64,000 nucleotides of DNA from Leptospira sp. WS58.C1 (GCF_040833995.1 NZ_CP162137.1:822001-886000), one strand, 5' to 3'; shown: positions 37,601-46,443, numbered from the stretch's first letter. Numbers and translations are program-made. Notes: a model not told the origin generated them from the sequence alone.

Positions 37601-37747
37601 TTGTTGGAGCTCCTACAAACCGAGCGGTGATAAATTGTTTGTCGAAACGGGCTTTTTGTGAAAATATCCTTTTTTCTCCACCGCTACGCTCCGGCCCCCA
37701 CCCGAATCGGGCGGGGCCGATTCCCACGCAAGTTGGAGTTCCCACAT
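37601..37747. repeat. Intergenic repeat family A, copy 3 (about 147 bp)
   Basis: One end is TTGTTGGAGCTCCTACAA (37601-37618) and the other AAGTTGGAGTTCCCACATG (37729-37747). The core shows the CGGCCCCCACCCG and GGGCGGGGCCGATTCCCACG blocks, a variant of the other copies. Confidence 0.6.
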
Positions 37748-38160
37748 GGGAAAAATCTACTCTTTAAGGTTCTCACGGCAGGGATTAATGGAGGGCGTCT
37801 TCGGGCAAATCCCGGTCGGAGCGAAGCGAGGAGCCGCCCAGAAAATTATCCGAGTCTTCTTTTGACTGAAAATCTTTCCTTAAGATGGGAGGAGTGGGAG
37901 TTTCCTGTGGGGGAGAGCCATACGTTTTTCCAGTTGGAATGCCATTCGGACCATTCGTTTCGAACGGATTGGTTCTGTTGGAGTTCCTCTTCGACCTCTC
38001 TCATCAGTCGGTCCAATAGGATCACGTAGTTTCTGAATCGCAGGGCTAGGTCGGTATTTGAGGAAAATTCCTGCATGGTTTACATATCGGTTCAAGCCGG
38101 TGGGAAGAGGCATTTTTTCCCGGAATTTTCGGCGGGAATCGACAAGAAATCGGGGCATAA
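37748..38160. other. Intergenic stretch with GC-rich repeat debris
   Basis: The whole gap from 37493 to 38160 is 668 bp. After repeat copy 3 it holds a GAGCGAAGC-type GC-rich segment at 37797-37845 and a partial family-A fragment at about 37892-37920 (GGGAGTTTCCTGTGGGGGAG). An end-like GTTGGAGTTCCT lies at about 37978. It also contains one possible small ORF on the minus strand (next entry). No RNA gene is recognisable. Confidence 0.6.
37846..38076 (-). CDS. Possible small ORF downstream of the deacetylase gene
   Basis: A 76-codon minus-strand frame from ATG 38076. Residues about 7-40 (NTDLALRFRNYVILLDRLMR then EVEEELQQ) form a plausible amphipathic helix, which suggests genuine coding sequence. 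The C-terminal third lies in repeat-like DNA and is probably not original, so a gene may have been truncated by repeat insertion. It begins 84 bases after the histone-deacetylase-like gene on the same strand. No SD is visible. Confidence 0.35.
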   Translation of the reverse strand: MQEFSSNTDLALRFRNYVILLDRLMREVEEELQQNQSVRNEWSEWHSNWKNVWLSPTGNSHSSHLKERFSVKRRLG

Positions 38161-39087
38161 TTACCCTGCGAGGACTGCTATATGCGCCTCCACACTTTCA
38201 GCCAAGGCGTCTAGGTCGTAACCTCCTTCTAGGAAGGATACCGTTTTAGCCCCGATCTGTTTTGTTGCAGATAATACCAATCGTGTGAATTCTGCAAATG
38301 CGTTGGTGCTAAGGTTCATGCCTGCTAACGGATCTCTTTTATGTCCGTCAAATCCTGCGGAAATCAATACATACTCCGGTTGGAATTCCAATAGGGAAGG
38401 TATCACTGTTTCTTGAAAATAATGCAGGTATTCTTTATCTCCTGATCCCATAGGCAAAGGGATGTTTAATGTAAAGTTTTGCCCTCTTCCTTTCCCTCTT
38501 TCTTGGGCTGAACCTGTTCCGGGGTAGTACGGATATTGGTGGAGCGACGTGAAGTATACTTTATCCGATTCGTAAAATATTTCCTGGGTCCCGTTCCCAT
38601 GATGTACATCCCAATCCAGTATATAAACTTTTTCTACTCCTTGGGCGAGTAGATGGGTCGCGGTAATCGCTATATTATTTAATAAACAAAAGCCCATGGA
38701 TCTTCCGGTTTCCGCATGATGTCCTGGCGGTCTTACGAGTGCGATCCCTGATTCGATTTCATCGGATCTGATCTTATTCACTAAGTCCACTCCGCTTCCT
38801 GCCGCCAAGATCGCCGCATCAAAACTGGATTCGGAATAAGGAGTGTCTCCGTCGAAACTTCCTCTTTTGCCTTGGATATGGGAGAATCGCTCCCTATGTC
38901 GCTGATTATGTACGGACTCGATTAGTTCGAATGGAAGTTTGTTGGGCTTGATCCATTGCATGTCCTTAAAATAGGATGTCTTATGCAGGCGATCGAGTAT
39001 GGCCTCCAGTCTTTGTGGGGATTCCGGGTGGAATGTCCCGGTATCATGCAATAAGAATGTATCGTCATAGGCGTAACCTAGTTTCAT
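38161..39087 (-). CDS. Histone-deacetylase-family (AcuC/APAH-like) enzyme
   Basis: A 308-residue arginase-fold deacetylase. Zinc and active-site motifs are complete: HDTGTFHPESPQRL, LVRPPGHHAETG, DWDVHHGNGTQEIF (Asp and His ligands), YPYYPGTG, and SAGFDGHKRDPLAGMNLS. Bacterial members deacetylate acetyl-lysine proteins, polyamines or acetyl-CoA synthetase (AcuC); which applies here is not visible. The gene starts at ATG 39087 and is divergent from the DUF4015 protein gene. Length is typical. Confidence 0.93.
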   Translation of the reverse strand: MKLGYAYDDTFLLHDTGTFHPESPQRLEAILDRLHKTSYFKDMQWIKPNKLPFELIESVHNQRHRERFSHIQGKRGSFDGDTPYSESSFDAAILAAGSGVDLVNKIRSDEIESGIALVRPPGHHAETGRSMGFCLLNNIAITATHLLAQGVEKVYILDWDVHHGNGTQEIFYESDKVYFTSLHQYPYYPGTGSAQERGKGRGQNFTLNIPLPMGSGDKEYLHYFQETVIPSLLEFQPEYVLISAGFDGHKRDPLAGMNLSTNAFAEFTRLVLSATKQIGAKTVSFLEGGYDLDALAESVEAHIAVLAG

Positions 39088-39179
39088 TTTCCGCTCCCGT
39101 TTTTTATCGGAACTCCAACAAAGAGGACAAGTACCGAGGTTTTCGGTTCGATATTATAATGTAGATCCGGAGTAAATTT

Positions 39180-40316
39180 GTGCGCAAACCGTTTTCCCTT
39201 TTTCCTATCTTAGTTCTTACCGCTTTTCCGGTCTGTGCAGAGTTCACTATCCCTTATCCTGAGAATTCCAATAAGAAAGAGATCCCTGTTTTAGAATCGT
39301 CCGGGGACATTAAAACCAAACCACAGTCTTTATCCAAAGAAAAGGAGAAGAAAGGTGAGATACGACTTTCTTCCAGGAACACTCCGATGGAAAGCGAAAA
39401 GGAAGCTCCTAAAGATAAGATTAAAAAGTTTTTTACAAGATCTGCGGACAAGGTTACTTATGCCGATCGTCCTACATTCTATCGCGGTCTTTATGTGAAT
39501 AATGCTTTGATATCGGATAAATCTCGAAGGAACGAATGGGAGTCTTTATTAAAAGACGCTTCTGATTATGGGATAAACGTTTTGGTGATCGATCTTCAAC
39601 CTAAAACTCCTCCTCCGGAAGAGATCTCTCGTATTAAAGAAATGGGTTTTTATCCGGTCGCAAGACTTGTGAATTTTGACGGAGGACTTAAAACCAAATT
39701 TCCTAGCCCGGAAAGATTGAATTCTATTTTAGGTTATGTGAGAAAGGCATGTATTTCCGGATTTCCGGAAGTTCAGTTGGACTATATACGTTATGCGGAT
39801 GTTACCGATATACCTCTTTCTTTAAAGGAAAAGTATAACAATATCAACCAGATCGTGAATCGGATCCGCGGAGAAGCCAATCAATGCGAGAAACTTCCCT
39901 ATTTGAGCGCGGATATATTCGGTAGGATCCCTTTTAATAAAGACGACCAGATCGGTCAGAAGGTGGAGAACTTCGCACAACTTGTGGATGTGATCTATCC
40001 AATGTTGTATCCTTCTCATTTTTACGGTCAACCCGGTCGTATCGCAAATCCGTACCAAACCGTTTATGATGGTTTAAAGAACACCAGGAAAAGATCCTTA
40101 TCCACCACTAGAGTGGTCGGTTGGATCCAAGGTTTCGGGATGAGCCTTGGACCTTCCGGTAAGTCCTTGAAAGATTATATCAAGGCCCAGATCGAAGCAA
40201 GTGTGGATAGCGAGAGTGACGGTTTTATTGTCTGGAATATATTGGGAAAATACGGAGATACTTTTAGAGCCATCGAGGAAAGTATTCGGAGCGGGAAGTT
40301 AAAAATAGAAGATTGA
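39180..40316 (+). CDS. Exported DUF4015 glycoside-hydrolase-like protein
   Basis: A 378-residue protein starting at GTG with GGAG ten bases upstream. Signal peptide: KPFSLFPILVLTAFPVCAE. After a Lys/Ser-rich linker (about 25-95) comes a TIM-barrel-like domain of the putative glycoside hydrolase DUF4015 type. YRGLYVNNALISDK, INVLVIDLQPK, GFYPVARLVNFDG, EVQLDYIRYAD, YLSADIFGR and VIYPMLYPSHFYG are the recognisable steps; the Asp of LDYIRYAD is the likely catalytic region. It probably acts on a polysaccharide in the periplasm or outside. The substrate is unknown. Confidence 0.85.
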   Translation: MRKPFSLFPILVLTAFPVCAEFTIPYPENSNKKEIPVLESSGDIKTKPQSLSKEKEKKGEIRLSSRNTPMESEKEAPKDKIKKFFTRSADKVTYADRPTFYRGLYVNNALISDKSRRNEWESLLKDASDYGINVLVIDLQPKTPPPEEISRIKEMGFYPVARLVNFDGGLKTKFPSPERLNSILGYVRKACISGFPEVQLDYIRYADVTDIPLSLKEKYNNINQIVNRIRGEANQCEKLPYLSADIFGRIPFNKDDQIGQKVENFAQLVDVIYPMLYPSHFYGQPGRIANPYQTVYDGLKNTRKRSLSTTRVVGWIQGFGMSLGPSGKSLKDYIKAQIEASVDSESDGFIVWNILGKYGDTFRAIEESIRSGKLKIED

Positions 40317-40337
40317 GGTTTTGTAATATGACCCCGA

Positions 40338-40487
40338 TGTTGGAGTTCCAACACGAATTTTACGTAAAAACCTGTTGCAATAATTAGGATTTTATGATAT
40401 AGGGACGTGGCGCTCCCACGGGCCACTCCCCACCACCCAAAAAATTCGGGCGGGGGCCGCCTTCTGACATGTAGGAACTCCTACATG
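40338..40487. repeat. Intergenic repeat family A, copy 4 (150 bp, inverted)
   Basis: Ends are TGTTGGAGTTCCAACA (40338-40353) and the perfect palindrome CATGTAGGAACTCCTACATG (40468-40487). The core CTCCCACGGGCCACTCCCC and CGGGCGGGGGCCGCC is the reverse complement of the core of copies 1 and 2. It fills almost the whole gap between two convergent genes. Confidence 0.75.
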
Positions 40488-40491
40488 ACTA

Positions 40492-41769
40492 TTAGAGTCC
40501 AAGATCTTTTTCTAATATTAGAAGATCCTTATCTCCCGGAACATTCTTCGGTCTATGAAGCTTATACGCTTGAATGGATTCGATTGCCTTCGTTCTTAAG
40601 AAGTTCGCTTCTTCACTGATCGTAGTGGATTTTATCCCACCTGAAAGTTCCAAATGTCTCTTCCCGTAGAGAAGTGAAGTCAGTCTATGAAGCCTATAGT
40701 CGGTGATATTATCCAGTCCCGCTTCTTTTAGGAGTTTTTGGGCGATTTCCCAGGATTTTTCCTGACGATTTCTGAGTTTAGGCTCCTCTTCCGGTAAAAC
40801 ACTTCCTTTAGGTCGTTTTCCTGAAGAATAGGAAAGATATAATTTATAATAGGTCTCGGCGCTTCTGATCAAAAGTTCGTAATCCGTTTTAGAAAGTCGG
40901 AATCCTTCTCTGGCAACTTCCTGCGCTCTTTCTAATTCTTCCGGGATAAAACTGTTCTTGGAAAAACTGGGAGCCTGGTCCGCCTTACAATTTAAAAAGG
41001 AAACATATTCTCTGGAGAATCGGATTAAGTCCTGGTCGGAATCGAATCTGGATCTCTTCTTCCATGCCGACGAAAACTCTGCTCCCGCACTCATCGGTAG
41101 GATCCCGGAACAAATCGGTTCTTTGGAATCCACTCCCGCCTCGTTTAAATACAATATTCCTAATCTGTAATGTGGTACCGGAGACATCGGATCAAGACGA
41201 ATTGCCTTGCGGTAGGATTGGATCGCTTCCGGGACCTCGTCTCTTGTAAAATGATAATCACCGGTTTTACGCTCTACTAATGCAGGTCCGCTGAGTTCGG
41301 AAGAGACCGGATAGGCTACGGTTAATACCTTCTCTTTTGCCATCCCTAAATATCCGACACCTCTTAATTGTTTTCCGGTAAACGCGGTCTGGAAGATGGA
41401 TTTCACTTCTATTTGGCCCACGATACTTCCGTCTTTGAATGTTACGTGGTCGAAATCTTTTTCGATCAAATAGAGTATCTGTCCCGGACGAATACCCGGA
41501 TCGTAATGTACTTTGACTGTGACTATATCCGGTCTAGTATCGTATCCTAATTCGAAGTTTTTGTATTTTCCTTCGTATTCGATCGGTTTAACCTTATCGA
41601 ACATAATGGTCTCCCCGACTAAGACCATTTTTTCCTTTCTAGGCATTCCGTCTTTTCCGCCGTTTTTAGGCATTCCCACATCTCGGAACGCATACACGAA
41701 TTCTCTGGAGAATAAGGAGGAGGAAAAAGCGCAAAGGAATAGTATGATTACAGGTCGGGTTAGGGCCAT
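40492..41769 (-). CDS. Exported TPR-like protein, unknown function
   Basis: A 425-residue protein with signal peptide (PVIILFLCAFSSSLFSREF). Residues about 30-165 are beta-rich, with a loop GIRPGQILYLIEKDFDHV and a segment KSIFQTAFTGKQLRGVGYLG. A TPR unit follows (FTRDEVPEAIQSYRKAIRLDPMSPVPHYRLGILYLNEAG). The rest is helical. It is the first gene after a 274-bp GC-rich spacer on the same strand as mtnC. No family recognised. The minus strand has TTGGCA and TATAAA immediately before the start, a possible promoter with very short leader. Confidence 0.65.
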   Translation of the reverse strand: MALTRPVIILFLCAFSSSLFSREFVYAFRDVGMPKNGGKDGMPRKEKMVLVGETIMFDKVKPIEYEGKYKNFELGYDTRPDIVTVKVHYDPGIRPGQILYLIEKDFDHVTFKDGSIVGQIEVKSIFQTAFTGKQLRGVGYLGMAKEKVLTVAYPVSSELSGPALVERKTGDYHFTRDEVPEAIQSYRKAIRLDPMSPVPHYRLGILYLNEAGVDSKEPICSGILPMSAGAEFSSAWKKRSRFDSDQDLIRFSREYVSFLNCKADQAPSFSKNSFIPEELERAQEVAREGFRLSKTDYELLIRSAETYYKLYLSYSSGKRPKGSVLPEEEPKLRNRQEKSWEIAQKLLKEAGLDNITDYRLHRLTSLLYGKRHLELSGGIKSTTISEEANFLRTKAIESIQAYKLHRPKNVPGDKDLLILEKDLGL

Positions 41770-42043
41770 ACTTTTATATTCGGCCGGATTGAGGCTTTGC
41801 CAATAGAAATTTTAGAACTTTGGGCGACTCCTCGCAAACGACCCGTAGGGAGTGAGCGAGCCCGAGATAGCCGGAGGCGCGATCGAGGGCACTCCAAACT
41901 AACTGCGATCGCTCGGACCGCGCTGCTACGACTTCGCGCATTCGCGCTCATCCGGGCAGAGCCCGGACTAAAGGTCTACGCATCGCTGTCGCATTGTATT
42001 TGCAAAACCCTCTGCGATCTCAGTGGTCTCTGTACGAGCCAAC
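41770..42043. repeat. GC-rich spacer with repeat fragments
   Basis: This 274-bp gap between the mtnC stop and the TPR-like gene start holds a GC-rich part (41820-41970) with the perfect hairpin TCCGGGC-AGA-GCCCGGA (about 41951-41967). It also holds a GxxExxY-type short repeat at 42013-42041, CTCTGCGATCTCAGTGGTCTC, here away from any GxxExxY gene. The open frames in the region on both strands have repeat-like composition and are not called as genes. Confidence 0.5.
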
Positions 42044-42748
42044 CTAGACCAAGATCTTGTTAAAGTTCTCGATCACCTGGTACTTATGTTCCGCTTGGGG
42101 ATGGTTGCCAGGACGGGAGAGTAAAATCGGCCGGATCCCTGCTTCGGAAGCGGCGTCTGCTTCTTCTTTTATGTCCGTGAAGAATACGATAGAGTTCGGA
42201 GATAAAGAAAGTTTCTCGGCGATCTTGGTATAACTTGAAGATTCTTTTTTTCCGCCTACTGCGGTATCGAAATAACTTTCAAAATATACAGTAAGATCTC
42301 CTGCCTCACAATATCTATAGATCAGGATTTGGGCTTCCACACTCCCGGAAGAATATACTGCGGCACGTTTGCCTGAGTTTTTGATCCTTTCCAAAAAGGG
42401 AGGAACATCCGAAAAGATCGTACTTTTCAATTCTCCCGACTCATATCCTTTTTTCCAGATTCTTCCTTGGATTTCTTTCAAAATTCCTAATTTACGATCT
42501 TTGGATACAAGGTATTTGCAGAATCCGGTAAGTGATTCGGGAGAATCGGTAACTTCTTCCGCGTAATCGGTTTCGTTTTTGGCGGCAAGGATGAGTTCCT
42601 CGGCGAAGCCGGTTTCCGCCGAGGTCTCGGAGAAGAATGTCTGAAAGTTTTGGACCGAGTAAGGGAATAAGACTTTGTGCACGAATTCTATCGGCGTAGT
42701 TGTCCCTTCTATATCGAATAAATATAACTCGGTGTTTTGTTCTTCCAA
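42044..42748 (-). CDS. mtnC: Enolase-phosphatase E1 (methionine salvage)
   Basis: A 234-residue HAD-superfamily enzyme that acts on 2,3-diketo-5-methylthiopentyl-1-phosphate, enolising and dephosphorylating it. The Asp nucleophile motif is LFDIEGTTTPIEFV, then VYSSGSVEAQ, and the C-terminal SIVFFTDIKEEADAASEAG. Start is TTG at 42748, directly after the stop of the MFS gene, with AAAGGA nine bases upstream. The two are thus coupled on the minus strand. No other methionine-salvage gene is in the window. Confidence 0.93.
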   Translation of the reverse strand: MEEQNTELYLFDIEGTTTPIEFVHKVLFPYSVQNFQTFFSETSAETGFAEELILAAKNETDYAEEVTDSPESLTGFCKYLVSKDRKLGILKEIQGRIWKKGYESGELKSTIFSDVPPFLERIKNSGKRAAVYSSGSVEAQILIYRYCEAGDLTVYFESYFDTAVGGKKESSSYTKIAEKLSLSPNSIVFFTDIKEEADAASEAGIRPILLSRPGNHPQAEHKYQVIENFNKILV

Positions 42749-44143
42749 TTAAGCTGTCCTTTTGATCCTGCCTGCTTCGGCTGCCAATTCTTCATGCATC
42801 TTTTGTTCGTCATGTTTGAAATTTTTCAAGATATAGAACCAAGCAAGTCCGCAAGGTATCCAGAAAAGGATCGCGATTGTGAAAGCCTGAGTCCTGTCCG
42901 GCAATACTGTGAGGATCAATGCAGCCATTGCAGGTCCAAGTCCGTTCCCAAGATTGTCCGTCAGATTGTATAAAGCGAACATAGAAGATCTACTTTTAGG
43001 CGGGTTGACGTTTATGATCAACGCTCTTACATTCGGGCCTGTTACGGAAATAATAATACCTGCAAGAATATTAATAAAAATGAATAATGGGCTACCTGCA
43101 ATATTCTTTGCGTATAATAGATATAGCGTAGGGATGATCCCTAATAATATGGAACTTCCGCAGAATATAGGAAGGAACTTTTTATTGGTATCGTATAGTT
43201 TCTGCCCGATGACCCCACCGAAAAACGTACCTGCGAAGATCCCTAAGGCTGCGAAGATGACCAAAGCGGAGGCTTGGTCTTTAGGTAGACCGTAACTGAA
43301 TTCGTAATAGTCGTTCAAAAACACGAAGAACACACCCCAAGGCACGCAGCCTGGAATTCCTTGCATAAAGATCCCTACGTTTGTTTTGCTCTGGAAGATA
43401 TTTTTGATATCCTTCCAGGTTAAACGAACTGCTTCCGAGTTTACATCCAGAGAATCCGGAGATAGGCTTGCCAATTCCTTCTCACTTCCGCCTCGCACCG
43501 GCTCCTTACAGAATAATCCGTAAACAAGCATGAATAGGAAAGAAGGGGTAGCCATATAAATAAAACTTTGTCTCCATCCATTGATCGGGTCCTCGGTGCC
43601 TAAGGTCCCTCCGACCAATTGCCCGACTCCGACTCCGAGCCCGATGGCTAGAGAAAGATAACCTGCTGCTGTGGAGCGGGACTTGTCCGAGAAATAATCC
43701 CCGACTAGAGAGAATAGAAGAGGGAAACTTCCTCCCAAACCGAAACCTGTAAGGGTTCTGAGGATCAAAAATTCTTCGTAGTTTCTTGCGAATCCGGAAA
43801 GAAGACAAGGGATCTCTCCTAATAATACCGTTCCGATGACCAAAGGTTTTCTGGGAAATCTTTGCGTAAGGTAACCCATGTAAACCGAGACTAACCCTCC
43901 CAAAACGAAGAAACAAATCGGGATCAGTCCCCCCAATTTCCAATCGATCTCTTTTTGGTCTGTGATCCCGAAAGAGCCCGCGATATTTCTAAGGTTGGGG
44001 GCGATCAGGTTTTGGTCCGCGAATAGAAAGAAAGCCATTCCCATGATCATCCAGAAGGCGAGGATCGCGTTTCCTCCGTGGCTTGCGAGTTCACCTAATC
44101 CGAAATATCGAAGCAGGCTTTTTTCCGAGGTCGGTTGAGACAT
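42749..44143 (-). CDS. MFS transporter
   Basis: A 464-residue, about 12-TM major-facilitator protein from ATG 44143, chosen because GGAGAG precedes it and the MSQPTSEKSLLRYF start leads into TM1; the frame extends 30 codons further upstream. Motif-A-like YLTQRFPRKPLVIG follows TM2, and LRTLTGFGLGGSFPLLFSLVGDYF is typical of TM4-5. It is coupled to mtnC, so it might handle a methylthio compound or a related metabolite, but the substrate is not indicated by sequence. Similarity is of the general spinster/MFS_1 kind. Confidence 0.87.
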   Translation of the reverse strand: MSQPTSEKSLLRYFGLGELASHGGNAILAFWMIMGMAFFLFADQNLIAPNLRNIAGSFGITDQKEIDWKLGGLIPICFFVLGGLVSVYMGYLTQRFPRKPLVIGTVLLGEIPCLLSGFARNYEEFLILRTLTGFGLGGSFPLLFSLVGDYFSDKSRSTAAGYLSLAIGLGVGVGQLVGGTLGTEDPINGWRQSFIYMATPSFLFMLVYGLFCKEPVRGGSEKELASLSPDSLDVNSEAVRLTWKDIKNIFQSKTNVGIFMQGIPGCVPWGVFFVFLNDYYEFSYGLPKDQASALVIFAALGIFAGTFFGGVIGQKLYDTNKKFLPIFCGSSILLGIIPTLYLLYAKNIAGSPLFIFINILAGIIISVTGPNVRALIINVNPPKSRSSMFALYNLTDNLGNGLGPAMAALILTVLPDRTQAFTIAILFWIPCGLAWFYILKNFKHDEQKMHEELAAEAGRIKRTA

Positions 44144-44258
44144 CCAATTCTCTCCAAATTGTTTCTGTTTGATGTCGGCTTCTTTAAGAAGCACGTAAAG
44201 CGACAGATTGGTGAAGGGAAAAGGAATCGGCAACGAAAATCCGTTTTGGAATAAATAC

Positions 44259-44285
44259 TTGACCCGACGTTTACTTATCTATAGC
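44259..44285 (+). promoter_or_regulatory. Weak promoter candidate for the lysophospholipase gene
   Basis: TTGACC (44259-44264) and TATAGC (44280-44285) are separated by only 15 bp, shorter than the preferred 17. They lie about 50 bp before the ATG at 44337. Reported as a possibility only. Confidence 0.25.
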
Positions 44286-44336
44286 TTCGGTCCGACTACA
44301 AGGGATACCGCCCAAACCTAACTGGAGCCAAACAGC

Positions 44337-45287
44337 ATGGCCTACCAACATAAAGAGTTCTTCTTTCAATCTTCCAGAGACAATACCAAATTATACGGTC
44401 AAGCTTGGACCAAGTCGGGTGCCAATCGTGTAATTGTTTTTTGTCATGGATTCGGAGAACATAGTGGTAGGTATTCCAACCTCATCCAATATTTTAAGGA
44501 TAGTGATGTCAGTTTTTACGGATTGGATCTAAGGGGGCACGGCAAATCGGAAGGTAAAAGAGGGCATGCTTCCGGTTTCGAAGCGTTTGTGGATGATCTG
44601 GCGGACTTCGTACATGAGGTTCGCAAAAAAGAACAGAAAGACAAGATCTTACTTTTAGGACATTCTATGGGAGGAGTGGTGGTCATTCGCTACGCTTTGG
44701 AAGGAATCAATCAGGATTATATCTACGGACTTGTAGCTTGTTCTTCCGCATTAAAGATCCCTACCACTGCATTCCAAAGATTTCAGATCTCTGTAGCGGG
44801 TTTCTTGCGTAAGATCGCACCTTCCACCACTTTGGACGCGAACCTGGATACAAGTTTGGTCAGTAGGGACCCCGAAGTGGTGAAGAGTTATATCGAAGAT
44901 CCTTTGGTTCACGGCAAAATTTCATTCTCCATGGGTTACGAATTATTCCAACAAGGAGCCTTAGCGAATAGAAAGGCGGGTATCTTAAGGACTCCTATCC
45001 TGATCTTGCACGGTTTGGCAGACGGGATTGCGGACCCTGCGGGGAGTTTAGAATTTTATAATCATTTAGTTTATAAGAACAAAAGAATGAAGACCTATAA
45101 AGGATTCTATCACGAACTTATGAACGAACCGGTAGGAGAGAGAGATAAGGTCTTAAAAGATATCAAAGAATTTATGGATTCTTTGGTCCCGGAAAGGGCA
45201 AAGTCTTCCGCCAAGAAGCGGAGTGTTAAGAAAGTTACAAAGTCAAAACCTTCTCCTAAAAAGAAAACTTTAGCAAAGAAGAAGTAA
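44337..45287 (+). CDS. Monoacylglycerol lipase / lysophospholipase-like alpha/beta hydrolase
   Basis: A 316-residue hydrolase of the PldB/monoglyceride-lipase type. HGFGEHSGRY is the oxyanion motif, YGLDLRGHGKSEG is typical, GHSMGG gives the nucleophile Ser, and LHGLADGIADPAGSLEFY with GFYHELMNEP supplies Asp and His. It releases fatty acid from glycerolipids. The C-terminal 30 residues are extremely lysine-rich ([19 protein letters not shown]) and share KPSPKKKT with the tail of Lon in this window. No signal peptide, so cytoplasmic or membrane-surface. Confidence 0.9.
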   Translation: MAYQHKEFFFQSSRDNTKLYGQAWTKSGANRVIVFCHGFGEHSGRYSNLIQYFKDSDVSFYGLDLRGHGKSEGKRGHASGFEAFVDDLADFVHEVRKKEQKDKILLLGHSMGGVVVIRYALEGINQDYIYGLVACSSALKIPTTAFQRFQISVAGFLRKIAPSTTLDANLDTSLVSRDPEVVKSYIEDPLVHGKISFSMGYELFQQGALANRKAGILRTPILILHGLADGIADPAGSLEFYNHLVYKNKRMKTYKGFYHELMNEPVGERDKVLKDIKEFMDSLVPERAKSSAKKRSVKKVTKSKPSPKKKTLAKKK

Positions 45288-45356
45288 GTCCTTATTAAAA
45301 TCCGGAAATAGTAAAATTGGTCGGACAAATCGGACGCTGGAGTCCCAAAATCCGTT

Positions 45357-45383
45357 GGAGCTGTGCCTAAGAGGTCCAGCTCC
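45357..45383. terminator. Hairpin between convergent genes
   Basis: GGAGCTG (45357-45363) pairs with CAGCTCC (45377-45383) around a 13-base loop. No T run follows, so terminator function is unsure. The arms resemble family-A repeat ends (GTTGGAGCT), as does GCTGGAGTCCC just upstream, so it may be repeat debris. Confidence 0.35.
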
Positions 45384-45408
45384 TCAAGCCCGGAAACCAA
45401 ATAGTTAT

Positions 45409-46443
45409 TTATAATTTTGATTTTCGGAACGAACTATAAGTAATCGTAAAGGAAAGAAAGAATAAGAAAGAAAGTATTCCGATCACTCCATAGATCGTCT
45501 TTTCGGTAGATACGAATATACTTCCGTTATTGATCTCTCGCTCTTGGTTTGCAGATTCGTTGATCGGTTCTCCTCCGATCACGGAAAGAGTGATCTCATA
45601 CTGAGGTCCCGCATAACTGACTATATTCGAATTCACATCAGGAGGAGCGTCCACAGAAACGGGACGTGTACCCTTCTGCCCGATAAAAGAAACCTGCATA
45701 TCCTTGGGCTTGGAAAAGATCACCTTCTCTCCTTCTTGACTCTCGAATAATAATCTGTCCTTGAATTGGGTAGGGGACAGATTGGTCGAAGGGATCACGT
45801 AACTTACAAATAACTGAGAAGTCCCCGGAAGGATTGCCCTATCGATGACCCAACCGTTTTTCCCTTTGGTCAATTGGATCGGGATCGCCATCTTATTCGT
45901 ACTTTGGGTCAATTGGGCGCTGACTTCCAAAGCTTCCTCGGGCACATACACTTCCAAAGGATCGTTCGGGTTCTGAAAACTTTTAGGCGGAATCGTATTA
46001 TTTGTAAGGATCGATACTTTAGAAATTACTAATGCGTCTTTTTCTCTCACTACCTGGAGTAAGGATTTGGTTTTAACTACGGAACGATCTAGAGTCTTAT
46101 CGTAAACTGTTACCTCTTGCGGCCGAGACCTCATCATAGGCACCGGAGGGATCATCTTATTATAATTTACTCCATTATAAGTCACTTGCAACAGAATAGG
46201 AAGCCCATCCGGAGCATTGATCTTAGGAAGTTTAAAACTTCCTCGTACAGGCCCTTGGTCAGGAAGAGGTAAGGGCATCATCTGTCTTTCCAATGCGAAT
46301 AAACGAATACTTTCCGCGGAACCCGGGCCGCCCGTGCTTCCGTTTTTGAGGACTATCTGAAGTTCCAGTTCCTCCCCGAACAAGGGAGATAGGCTAAAAC
46401 ATATAAAAAGAGAAAAGAATAGGATTAGGAATTTATTCTGCAT
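45409..46443 (-). CDS. Exported protein with C-terminal membrane anchor, unknown
   Basis: A 344-residue protein: signal peptide (KFLILFFSLFICFSLSPLFG), a long extracytoplasmic beta-rich part (about 25-310; VTYNGVNYNKMIPPVP, LPGTSQLFVSYVIPST), and a single C-terminal TM helix (IYGVIGILSFLFFLSFTITYSSF) followed by a short basic tail. This is a type-I topology with a large periplasmic domain. No family recognised. Single gene. Confidence 0.65.
   Translation of the reverse strand: MQNKFLILFFSLFICFSLSPLFGEELELQIVLKNGSTGGPGSAESIRLFALERQMMPLPLPDQGPVRGSFKLPKINAPDGLPILLQVTYNGVNYNKMIPPVPMMRSRPQEVTVYDKTLDRSVVKTKSLLQVVREKDALVISKVSILTNNTIPPKSFQNPNDPLEVYVPEEALEVSAQLTQSTNKMAIPIQLTKGKNGWVIDRAILPGTSQLFVSYVIPSTNLSPTQFKDRLLFESQEGEKVIFSKPKDMQVSFIGQKGTRPVSVDAPPDVNSNIVSYAGPQYEITLSVIGGEPINESANQEREINNGSIFVSTEKTIYGVIGILSFLFFLSFTITYSSFRKSKL

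Noticed and set aside
37658..38029. 123-codon plus-strand ORF in the 37.5-38.1 kb gap
   Set aside because: It runs through repeat family A and GAGCGAAGC-type DNA; the protein is Arg/Pro/Ser-rich without structure.
41797..42063. 88-codon plus-strand ORF in the GC-rich spacer
   Set aside because: Covers only GC-rich and repeat sequence; Arg/Ala/Leu-rich composition reflects base content and not a gene.
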